DNA of 64,000 bases from NCBI GenBank assembly GCA_031841125.1, contig CM063110.1, positions 35,851,214 through 35,915,213 of the forward strand, written 5' to 3'. This document shows, in pieces, positions 10,399-20,481 of the stretch (positions are counted from its first letter, which is position 1; each line of letters opens with the position of its first letter). A program made the position numbers and the translations under genes. The DNA comes from Acanthococcus lagerstroemiae (lineage: Eukaryota > Arthropoda > Insecta > Hemiptera > Eriococcidae). Below the pieces are notes generated by a model. That model worked only from the letters and a program-made list of their open reading frames with translations. It ran no database searches and had not been told where the DNA came from.

Positions 10399-11529
10399 CA
10401 GGACCACCGAGAAGGGGGGTGAAAGGGTAGGGGCAACTGTTGTACTTGGGACCAGTTTTACCTAGGACCGATTTCTACTTTGGTGATGCCAAGTGGTAAT
10501 AAGCAAAAATAACACTACCAGCCTATGAATACTAACATTTAGCAACGCTTAACCTGTTGCACATGTTTACTTATCCGTTTTTGTGAAAACAGTTGACGAT
10601 TTTCAATTTTGCGTTCGTAAAGTAAAATTTTCAGCACTCGGTGTTTTTCCTCTTTTAGTTAGTAAAACTTCATCAAATGTTCCAAAAACGTGCGTCCGGT
10701 GCCAGTATGCAATGGAGAAGATAACAGGTAGGTTATTTCAGAAATTAGCTATCAACTTTTTTTTGCAAAAAATTTTTATCGTCAAATGAACGGGTCATAT
10801 GTACCTAAGACCGATTTTCTTGTTGTACATAGGACCACAGAAAACTTCGTATAAAACGTGATTATTTTTTGTTTTAGGATGCGGCGAAGTAAAAATAATG
10901 TAAAACGAAATAAAATGGACCATGTGGTTATGAAATCATTGGCGAAATTCAATTCGTTAATAAACAATGTATTGTTCAAAAATTAAAAGAATTTTCAATC
11001 CGACGTGGATCTTTGCGCGTTATTGATAAGATTAGGTACAACGTGTAAGAATAAACTACCTAAAAATGTTGTAGTTCTGAAGTTCTTATAACATTCGTAC
11101 TTTTCACACATCAAAATATACTTTCGTTTATAATTTTAAAACTTCTTATGAGGTAGTCCTAGGTACAACATGGTGTTGTACCTAGGACCAAAAATTTCAA
11201 AATTTTCAAAAATTCATAAAAAACTGAATATTTGATGTTTTTGAAGTCCATTTGGGCAAAAGTATGAAGAAAGTGTAGCTTTATCCAACAGAACAATTCA
11301 AAAAATATTATAATCCATACATCAGCTTACAGAGCCCAAAACGTGAAAAATGGTCCTAGGTACAACAGTTGCCCCTACTTTTTCCCCCGGTCCCGGGTTT
11401 TTGAGGGGGCCCACAGAGTTACAGAAATTATAATTATCAAATAGACAATATGCCTTTTTACAAGCAAATAATTCAAGTGTAGGCTCGCAGATTTTTCCCC
11501 CGGGCCCAGTTTGGCTCTTGGCGGCCCTG
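10399..11529. mobile_element. hAT-like MITE inserted in LINE-B
   Basis: The termini are inverted repeats: left CAGGACCACCGAGAAGG, right (reverse complement) CAGGGCCGCCAAGAGCC. Directly outside lie AACTGAAT (10391-10398) and AACTGGAT (11530-11537), an 8-bp TSD with one mismatch. Removing the insertion restores the LINE-B frame through LFNWMFSSG. CAGGG-type ends with 8-bp TSDs are typical of the hAT superfamily. Without the element nested at 10430-11375 its own length is only about 185 bp, so it is non-autonomous and encodes nothing. Confidence 0.82.
10430..11375. mobile_element. TA-flanked MITE (Tc1/mariner-like) nested in the hAT MITE
   Basis: Near-perfect inverted termini GGGGCAACTGTTGTAC are flanked by TA at 10428-10429 and TA at 11376-11377, the target duplication of the Tc1/mariner superfamily. 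The element is 946 bp. Short copies of the terminal motif TTGTACCTAGGACC recur inside near 10797, 10833, 11156, 11172 and 11352 in both orientations, like subterminal transposase-binding sites. No transposase is encoded, so it would need a partner element elsewhere. Confidence 0.85.
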
Positions 11530-11625
11530 AACTGGATGTTCTCCTCAGGTCTCCCCCAAGACAATGGTGTGATTCAGAGATCATTCTACTCCATGAGAAA
11601 GGAGACTGAGCAGAAATCAATAATT

Positions 11626-12223
11626 GTGGCAGTTTTTAAAAAAAGGAGTAACTTTATCGATTTGACGAATTTTGAGTTATGGTCAGTATGTAATAAAGGA
11701 ATGAATGCCCATTCCAGTGAGCTATTGGTGAGATCTGTAGCGTTTTTCGTTGCGGAGATACAAGTGGTCAAAGATGAGGGTAACGAGAATACGCGAAAAC
11801 ACGTTTTTGGGAAAAACCCGTTCAAAGTTAGACACACCTCTTTCTCCCACTCCTTCAAGCGGCCGGAATTCGCCGCGGAATCACGTTACCAGCCTCGACG
11901 AGAGCTTATTGGAAAGGTAATTTTTCGCTCTTCTGCGTGGTAACAATTCAGAACATCGGATTTATTCGTGAGCTCCGGATAACCACGAAGAAGCGAACGC
12001 AGACATTCGCATTAGTTTCTCATTCTCTTTCTCTTTCTCTCTCTCCCTCTTCTCTCTCATGCGCGTGAATTTTGTCTCTTCTTTATTGCGATGTTTTTTC
12101 TATAGAAATCGACCAAAATTTCAGAATTGATTTTTTTGACTAAAAAATTTTGTTTTTCTAGTTTCGCGTTTTCTGAGACTTCGATCGATTGACAAAGTTA
12201 CCCTTTTTTATAGAAACTGCCAC
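11626..12223. mobile_element. 598-bp TIR element with AATT target duplication, in LINE-B
   Basis: The ends are inverted repeats GTGGCAGTTT, continuing for about 45 bp with small differences. AATT lies at 11622-11625 and again at 12224-12227. Excising the element plus one AATT joins the LINE-B codons exactly in frame at the conserved NNY-x-P-I motif, so the boundaries are well supported. A shorter 2-bp duplication cannot be excluded because AATT is palindromic. The superfamily is not assigned. The open frames inside show no known domain. A CT-rich microsatellite lies at about 12022-12057. Confidence 0.75.
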
Positions 12224-13545
12224 AATTATCACCCGATTGGCCTATCCTCGAATATTGGGACAGCATTTATGAAACTTCTGAAAAATCGTATTTACACAAT
12301 TCTAGATGGCCAACCGCCAGTATTCTGAAAAAACTTTAGTACAACAGACCATACTCAAACACTCAGTCAACTACTAGAAAACACCAACGAATTCAACATT
12401 AAGTTGGTAATTAAGTTTATAGATTTTGACTCCCCCTTCCTTGACAAAAATTTGACTTATGTTAGCTCAGCAAGGGGTTCCGGAAAAGATCATCAAAATT
12501 CTAAAAAATCTATATGAAAACTCGAAAGCCCAAACCAAGCCGGAGAGTGGTTCAGGGTCAAACGCGGTGTAAAACAAGGGGATCCACTCTCCCCAAACAT
12601 TTTTAACGCAGTAATAGAACATATTTTTCGGCAGATTAATTGACAGGGAAGGGGGGTCAAAATTAATATTAGAAATCAAAAATAAATCCACTACAAACAA
12701 ACAAACAGCCGCAGGTTTGCAGACGACATCGCGATTACAGTAAAAAACGGGGACGAACTTAGAGCCATGGCGGAGGATCTGAGGAGAGTGAGAGCGCGAA
12801 AGTTCGATTGACAATCAACCAGGATAAAACAAAATCTTAAAAAATACCAAACACCTTGGCGAAATCAGAATTGATAATATAAATATAGAAGAGGTTACGG
12901 AATATATTATGTAAGTATTTAGTACAGATTTTATCAACCAAAAATAAAACAGATAAAGAGTTTAAAATCCATAGGGCGAATATCTGGAAAGCATTCTGGG
13001 CGCAAAGAAAAATACTGAAGAGCAAAATGAAATTTAACACCAAACTAAGAATTTGAGAAAGTACTGTTCTCCCTGTCCTAACCTACCCAGAACTCAATGT
13101 TGAGGAGCATTCTCCAAAAATAATCAAAATAGTTAACAAGACTAAAGCCAAAAATATCTGGGTTGCTATTCAACATGTTTGAAACTTGGACAGGTATACG
13201 TAAAGCGGCTAAAATGGAAATACGCTGGTCATGTTGTAAGAGAATCAGGACTTAAATGGGACAAGATTCTGACAATATGGGTCCCACACCAAGGCAAGAG
13301 GGGAAGAGGCAGACCAGTCAGGAGATGGGCTGACGAACTGGAGCAAGGCGTGGGGCCCCAGTGATATACCTGGCTAGAGATATAGGAATAAATGGAGAGA
13401 AGTGACGGGGAGCTATACTCAGAAATGGGTAGCCGAAGGAGGAGTCAGTCAGGGGTGAATTCGCCTACCATTAATACTCTGTTACATTATTGAATTCAAA
13501 AGTGTCTTCTAATTGGGCTAAGGTTTTAAAAAATAAATAAAATCA

Positions 13546-14333
13546 CTTATTTCGAGAGAAATTTACCCTTACACTTCCTATTGTTTGTTCACTTTCTTTT
13601 AACGAGCAATTAAACTTCCTCCTTTTAAAATTCCTTTCGGGAAATTCTATGTTATAGACCCCTCCCCTCGGCAGAAGTCTTCAGAATTTCTCGATTTCAA
13701 AAATATGTTGACTGGCAGGTTGTTGGCAGGTTGTTAAACCAAAAGGAACAAGTTTGACCAATGGCCGCCATACATATGTAGGTTCGCAGTTGAATTAAAG
13801 AAATAGATTTTAATTTGACGAAACTTTAATAGCAAAAACGAATTAAAATTGTGTGCACGAAATTTTAGTTCAACAAATTGAATCAAATTTTCAAGTTTAC
13901 AACAACGAACTGAATTATGATGTGCAGAGCACAGAAAACGAGAATGAAAATTGTGTTGTACATACAACAAGATGCGAAAAACGAATGACCGAGTAGAAAC
14001 AAGAATAGGTTCGACGAGAGACAGTTTGATTCAAAATCGTGTACACAAAATTAATAAGCCAAACAGCAGAAAGAAATGGAGTTCGAAACAGATAAGAGAA
14101 TCAGGTTGAGAAGTGAAAAATCGGCAGTTTATGAGCGTGAACAAAATGTGGTCATTTAAAAATACGAGGATGACCGAAGTAATTTTACATATATTTCAAA
14201 AATAGAAAAATTCTATACCATCCTACTATAGGAATGCATGGGAACAGGGAGGGGGCTAGCACCTTGTTTATCTCAACAACTCAGAGCCGCCAGAAAAATT
14301 GTAAAAATTCAACATTTTCTTTTATAAGATATG
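13546..14333. other. No gene seen
   Basis: AT-rich DNA with a short tandem duplication of GGCAGGTTGTT near 13710-13735. No coding or repeat family was recognised. Confidence 0.4.
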
Positions 14334-15217
14334 TGTGGTAACCGACGGCGAGGCTCCTAGGGTAACAGGAGGGTTGGTCGGTATGAAGATGAACCACTGT
14401 TAGGCCACGGCTAGCTCAAGGGGTCTACAGGGAGGATGGATTAGGCACTGGAGGCTTACGAGATCCAACGTGTTCGTGAGACGGAGTAACCCAGTGTTGG
14501 ACTGAGTATCGGCTATCGAAATACCTCAAAGTAACGGATCCTACTCTGGTCGGATGGCAGGCAGGTAGAACACCGGTACGAGATAACACTGACTTAAAAT
14601 ACCAGAGACAAATAAGACAATGTTATTTATTCGGTAGCTTACGATCTAGTGAACAGAAAAACGATGATTCCTCGCAGGTAGAGCGGACGGTACGGGTCCT
14701 CCGGGATGGTCAGTACGGTGAAGCGGCGATGTTAGTTCGGCGGTCCACACGTGATCCGGGAAGAGCGAACGGTCACGATTACGTGTTACGAAATCGTCAA
14801 AACTGCGCGATACCAGGAAAAACTCGCGATTTCGTAAAGTGCGCGTTTTACGAAATAGCTCACAGAGATCACCAGAAAAAGACTCAAAATGGTTTACGAC
14901 TTTGAAAATTTATTCAAACTTTCGATGCGGTCGTGCTTTGGCCGTGTCCAAGAACCGAGTCCTCGCTGCCGCGTTTTCTCCGATGGTCATCGGTGAGTTT
15001 TCCCCCTCTCTCGTCAGGTCAAGGAAGTCACAGAATGTATGAAAGGTCGATAAAATCGAAAAAGAGCGGGCAGAGTAGTATTATCGGAATAGGACAGGAA
15101 ATTACAGGAAAAGACATGTTAGGAGAAGTGAGAGAAAAAGAACTCGTTTTCATATCTATCGAATGATTCGATATCAATGCCTTGACCATCTGGAAACCGC
15201 GTAGCCGGGTTACCACA
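14334..15217. mobile_element. Probable solo LTR
   Basis: The segment starts TGTGGTAACC and ends GGTTACCACA, the short inverted termini (TG...CA) of an LTR. Length is 884 bp. The 4 bases outside are TATG on the left and TCTG on the right, a 4-bp duplication with one mismatch. There is no primer-binding site plus internal region next to it and no second LTR in the window, so it most likely remains from LTR-LTR recombination. It is more CpG-rich than its surroundings. The orientation cannot be fixed. Confidence 0.6.
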
Positions 15218-16066
15218 TCTGTGTGAATGTATCGTTATTAGGATTTGAAATATCCTAATAATGGGACCTTGGGGGCAGTTCCGAAAACATTGTATGAAAC
15301 CTTTCCTGTCAAAAATTGAATGAGCTTCGAATTTTTCGTGAAAATTTTCTCGTTTTAGGCCGTATTAGGATATAGTTATAAGGTTAACTCCGATTTTAAC
15401 CTTTTTTTTACGATTGCAGCGTTAGGGTAAATCGATTGTGGTCTCTCCAATCTTGTAATTGATCGTCGTGTCTTTGACAGCTCGCATACCAAATACCAAG
15501 CTCGTATGAAAACGTGTACAATTTTTCACCGATCAGCCGTGCTCAAAAATTTACCGCGCATCGAAGATACAGCTCGCGGAATTTATTTTCGTTGCACGGA
15601 TTGGAACGCTCGAACGCGTTCGCAAAAACTATATAACGACACCGTTTCGCCTCGTTCGTCAATTTATCCGTTCGAATTTTTCAATTTGCAGCGAATTTAT
15701 GCGCTGGCATTCCTCTAATGAAACGGTCTGCTCTGCTTCATGCTCGCCTTCTCGCCATCCACCGCGAATGTATTTTCCCCGGTTTCGCGTACACCCTCTC
15801 GCTCCATCGGTTAGCATCGACGCGTTATTTTTATCCGCGCCATAATTTACAACCATTTTTCTCGCACGAAAATAATCTCGCTTAGTTTCAAGCCGATCCC
15901 GGGCTGGTAAAATTAATTTTTGTTGCGTCGGCAATTCTCTACTTACACCCCCTGCTGACGTATCATGGAGCGGCACACGACACATGGCGTGACGCGGCGC
16001 GGCGACGCCGGACGCCGATAATTTGACGCGTGAATTACCCGTGCGAGTGTACGTGGTTCACCGGCG
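15218..16066. other. Single-copy-looking, increasingly CpG-rich DNA
   Basis: No supported gene. A short perfect hairpin (TATTAGGAT / ATATCCTAATA) sits at about 15237-15262. Positions 15503-15550 are similar to DNA around 60915-60949 plus 61937-61960. From about 15550 CpG becomes frequent, and the CpG-rich tract continues to 16066 and, across the Transib-like insertion, from 17672 to about 17780. It could be a host promoter or conserved non-coding DNA. I saw no convincing exon. Confidence 0.35.
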
Positions 16067-17671
16067 CACACTGGGCGAAACCGTGATTCTAGGCGGTCAA
16101 AACCTAACTACTCGGCTTTTTCAATATTTGATTGGTTCCAAGTCAAAATTTTACATTAACTGTACCTAGAAACAGTTCCTTTCCTTCCAGTGGTTAGTCC
16201 CTATATACAGGGTGTCTTGTTGGTCCACTTCACAAGTAACATACAGGGTGTCGCACAATGGGAGATTTCAAAATTTGAAGCTGCAAAAATCGGATTCATG
16301 AAACTATTAACAACAATATATCAATTTAAGGGTACTTTGGATCGCTGAGTTCATTTTTGAGTTTATTCTTACCCCATCTGGTAACCTACTCCCTTTATTG
16401 GGGGATGAAAATCAAAATTTTTTGAAGAAATCAAGTTGGGTATCTAAAAATATGTTTATTGAGACGCTGAATTCGTTTTTGAGCTCATTTTTATCCCACT
16501 TGGTAACCTACCCTCTTTATAGGGGATGAAAATCCAGAATTTTGAAAATATCGAGTTAGGTGTCCAAAATATATGTTTTTTTGAGGCTCTGAATTCGTTT
16601 TCATCCTATATTCACCCCATCTGGTAACCTAACCCCTTTATCGGGGGTTGAAGATGCAACATGTTTGAAAATATTAAATTGGATATCTAAATGTATGTTT
16701 TTTGAGACGCTGAATTCGTTTTTGAGGTTATATTAGCCCATCCGGTAACCTACTCCTGTATTGGGGGAAGAATATTCAAAATTTTTGAAACAATCGAAGT
16801 GAGTGTCTAAATATTTTTGTTTTTTGAGACACTGAATTCGTTTTCGGGCCTATTTTTACCCCATGTGGTAACCTACTCCCTTTAAAAGGGATGAAAATAC
16901 AAAATTTTTGAAGAAGATCGAGTTGGGTGTCTAGATGTATGTTTTTCGATACGCTGAATCCATTTTTGAGCTTATATGCAGGTACCCCATCTGATAACCT
17001 AAACCCTATATGAGAGGGGGGGGATGAAAATTCAAGATTTCCGACAAAATCGAGTTAGGTGTCTAAATATATATTTTTTAACGCGCCGAATTCGTTGTTG
17101 AGCCTATTTTTGTCCCAACACTGCAAATCATTCGTCATTATTTCCTCTTTTTCTCGTAATGTCACAAACGGTCGCAGCTGAATGATGTCAGGATAGTTAG
17201 ATGGATGTTCAAAGAATAAAACTCATTCAATATATTTTCGGATCGACTTGGATCGAGGTTTTCCCAGTCCATGAAGTGAAGGTATTTGGTACAGCAAAAT
17301 GGACAGTAATGTTGAACTTTAATATTTATTTTGAAGTTAGAAACGTGAAGTTTCTTTCACCGAGAACTCATTCAAATTGAACTGTATTTAACGAGGAATA
17401 AAAAAAAAATTCTACGTCAAGGTTTGGCTTTGGTATCGTCATTTGCAACTACCCTCCATTTCATCATCTTTTAAAACTGTCTACTTAAATTTTAAAATGT
17501 TCAAACTGATATCCAGCTCTGCATTCTAATAATATTTTTAGGGAAATAAGTTGGGCTGTTTTTAGGTCATCTGACATTGAAGAATAATAATTTCCATCAT
17601 TTATGTAAATTTGGCTTTCTTCATTTTATGGAGTTTCGGCCGCCTAAAATCAGCATTTTTCGCCTAGTGTG
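16067..17671. mobile_element. Transib-like non-autonomous element
   Basis: The left end is CACACTGGGCGAAA and the right end, reverse-complemented, is CACACTAGGCGAAA. Similarity continues through TTCTAGGCGG for about 40 bp. CGGCG flanks both sides (16062-16066 and 17672-17676), a GC-rich 5-bp duplication. CAC...GTG ends with a 5-bp CGNCG-like target are characteristic of the RAG-related Transib superfamily as I know it. The element is 1605 bp, has no transposase, and its left half is a 122-bp tandem array. The right 420 bp recur at 40438-40864. Confidence 0.72.
16325..17115. repeat. 122-bp tandem repeat array, about 6.5 units
   Basis: The landmark CTGAATTCGTTTTTGAG recurs at about 16345, 16467, 16589, 16710, 16832 and 16954, and in variant form at 17086, giving steps of 121-122 bp and a last one of about 132. 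Each unit also contains CCCCATCTGGTAACCTA and a GGGGATGAAAAT box. Units diverge by point changes. The array is internal to the Transib-like element. Confidence 0.9.
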
Positions 17672-17676
17672 CGGCG

Positions 17677-19459
17677 TCCACATCGCATTGGCGGGTCAAA
17701 TGGCTCGCCATCGTTCGAGGAACGAAATTTGGCGTTCATTGAACGCGGCATATCTCGTACATTGCGGTCGGGCGGAAATGAATGATGACAGCCAACGGCC
17801 TTATTTGTGCACTCAGTGGCAGGTCAATTGGAAAATACACGCTGTTATGTTACGCCGGAAGATGTCTTGATGCCCCTAAACTGAAGATTATACTCGTACA
17901 TGGGCACGTTCACTTTATGAACGAAATACCCATTGCTACCCCAATCGGGAGGAAGATTTTATGAAAATTCAAGGTCAGTTAGGGTAACCAAATTTAAAAA
18001 TACCAGCTCATGTATCCGTGCGCTGGCTCACCTTGAAATCTTGCATAGAAGCTGCGATCCAGCATATGGGTGCTATTGAAGAATATTTGCTAAACTTTAT
18101 TCCAAAGCATAAGAGAAAATTGACAAGAAGTACTCTGTACAAGAATGTTGTGTCGTTTCTGAATAAGAAACTCTTTAAAGCAGAATTACGATTCCTATTA
18201 GTTTGTAAAATATTGATTAAATTCAATGGCGTAGCCAAGGGGGGGGGGGTCCAAGGGGTCCAGACCCCCTACTTGGGCCCAGGAAATTTTTGATCAATTC
18301 TAAATTCCTAACTGCAGTCAGTAATGAAATCTGATGCTGAATAGATGAATTATGGGATGAGGTCGGCGCGGCACGTCAGGGAAGGCATCCAGGTTTTTCT
18401 TTCTTTCTTTCTTTCTTTCTTTTCTCCTTATTTTAGGGCTGGCGAACAAAACAAAAATCGTTTTTTCGCTATCGTCTTTTTATTTTGTCACAAAAATTAT
18501 TATTTTTCCTTCGTTATCGCTTTCGTTATTTCATTATCATCATTTTTTTTGTTTTGTTTTGTTTTAGTTATTAATTTTGTTTTCGTTTTTCGTTTGCCGG
18601 CCCTGTATTTTCCCCCTACTTTTCTGTTTTTTTGTTGTTGTTTTTTTTTGTTTATTTTTCTTTCATTTAAGTCTCGTTTGTTCTATTTCTAGTTCGTTTT
18701 TTTCTTTTCTATTTCATCTGTTTTTTTCTTCGCTATCACTCCCTCTGTCGTAATTGGCCAACCGGCTGTGACAGAGGGAATTAAAATTTACTCTATTATT
18801 AATAATAGATTTGGTTTGTGAACATGATATTTTGGTGATGTCCTCAGGCTTTTGAGAACCGACATACCTATAATTTCCTGCGTCTGTGAAAATGTGCACA
18901 ATTCTCACGAAATCTGTATCAAACAGCTGTAATATTTGTATATTAGCGTTGCGAATTCCTAACTGAATAAATAATGTGCGATGCCAAATCCGTCACAACG
19001 CGATCCGCTGGAGATATCGAATCATTTGAAAATTCGAGTTCCATTCCCTATTCGGTGCCAAGATCAAGCGGCATAAATACGAGAGTTTCAGAGCAGACGT
19101 GCACGTTGGATTTAAAACGAGCAACCCAAAATTATTCGTGTAATGTATGATATTGTTTTTGCATAAAAGTTCCATAAATAATTTCCAGAGCCAAGGAAAG
19201 GGCGATTGAATTGATTTTTTAAAGTATGTCGGGCTAGTAAGTATTCTAGTTGTAACGACCAAACCAACCCGCTCGCCGTTTACAACCTTTCAAGTTTTCG
19301 CTACCTTGAGGTTTTCTTTATGGTGATTTGCAAGGATGCGAGATCCGTTGTTCAACTATCGTCGACATTTCGGTCAATGGGATTAGATTACCTTTGAAGA
19401 AACTGCGAACTAGCTATCCAGGGCCCCCTCCAAAGAAAAGTGATGGCAATATATTTGCT
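17677..19459. other. No gene recognised; T-rich and low-complexity DNA
   Basis: Contains a G10 run at 18239-18250 inside a motif starting ATGGCGTAGCCAAGG that looks like a degraded TE terminus, a (TTTC)n microsatellite at 18394-18421, and an extended T-rich tract to about 18730. No coding region could be supported on either strand. Confidence 0.4.
18394..18421. repeat. (TTTC)n microsatellite
   Basis: About seven TTTC units followed by further T-rich sequence. Confidence 0.95.
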
Positions 19460-20481
19460 TCACTATGGCCCAACTGAGCCCCAGGTCCGGACGGGATTGA
19501 GAACGATAGCCTACGAATATTCAGGAAGGTATTGACAGAACCACTGACCAACCTATTCAATTGGGTACTCTCCTCGGGTCTTCCGCCCAAGCAATGGTGT
19601 GAATCGGAGATCATTCTACTTCATAAGAAGGGTGTTCGCTCCGAAATCAACAACTATCGGCCGATCAGTCTGAGCTCAAATATTGGTAAAGCATTTATGA
19701 AAATTGTAAAAAAACCGAATATATAACATTTTGGACTGCCAACAAGCAGTGGAACAGGCAGGGTTTAGGAAAAACTTTAGCACGATAGATCATATACAAA
19801 CGCTAAGCCAACTTTTGGAAAAAAACAAGGGAATTCAATATAAAAATGGCGATAATGTTCATAGACTTTAATGAAGCTTTCGATTCCCTCTTTTATGATA
19901 AAATTTGGGGATTGCTTTAGCACAACAGGGGGTCCCGAGTAAAATTATAAAAATTTTGGAAAAATTAAATGGTAATTTCAATGCTAAAATCAAACTAGAC
20001 AAAGAAAGCGATGTATTTCCCATTAAACGCGGGGTAAAGCAAGGTGACCCACTCTCCCCTAATATTTTAACGCGGTACTAGAACACATCTTTCGGCAACT
20101 AGACTGGCAGTGAAGGGGGATAAAAATCAAAATGAGAAACAACAATCTATATCAATTCAAAACTCTTAGCAACCTAAAATTCGCAGATGACATTGCGATT
20201 ATTGCTAAAAACGGCGATGAGCCAAGAATTATGGCGGAAGATTTGAGGAGAGTTAGCGCGGAAGTTGGCCTGTCAATCAACCAGGAAAAAACGAAAATAA
20301 TAACGAATATCGAGAACCTAGGCGTAATCAAAATTAACAATAAGGATATAGAAGTAGTTTCAGAATACAAATACCTAGGCCAGACAATCTCAATAGATAA
20401 CAAAACAGAAAAAGAAATAAAAATTCGTAGGGCAAACGCTTGGAGGGCCTTTTGGGCGCAAAGCAAAATATTGAAAAGCAA

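Larger units (their letters stand above)
8925..13545 (+). mobile_element. LINE-B copy 1, decayed and multiply invaded
   Basis: Pieces of one LINE ORF2 occur in the correct order on the plus strand: endonuclease scraps at 8925-9130 (IYAPTE, later SSDHRPVGC), the linker at 9140-9750, RT motif APGPDGIENK near 10300-10396, NWMFSSGLPQ resuming at 11530, and NYHPIGLSSNIG at 12225-12270. The block APNQAE-like through FADDIAI is degenerate at 12300-12800, and the C-terminal YAGHVVRES and GRPVRRWADEL sit at 13206-13360. The 3' end is AT-rich, with repeated AATAAA-like units near 13530-13545. It carries frameshifts, internal deletions and at least four insertions. It is related to but clearly distinct from LINE-A, and belongs to the same family as 19460-23035. 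Confidence 0.85.

Noticed and set aside
18345..18692. 115-codon plus-strand ORF rich in F, S and L
   Set aside because: Low-complexity translation of the TTTC and T-rich tract.
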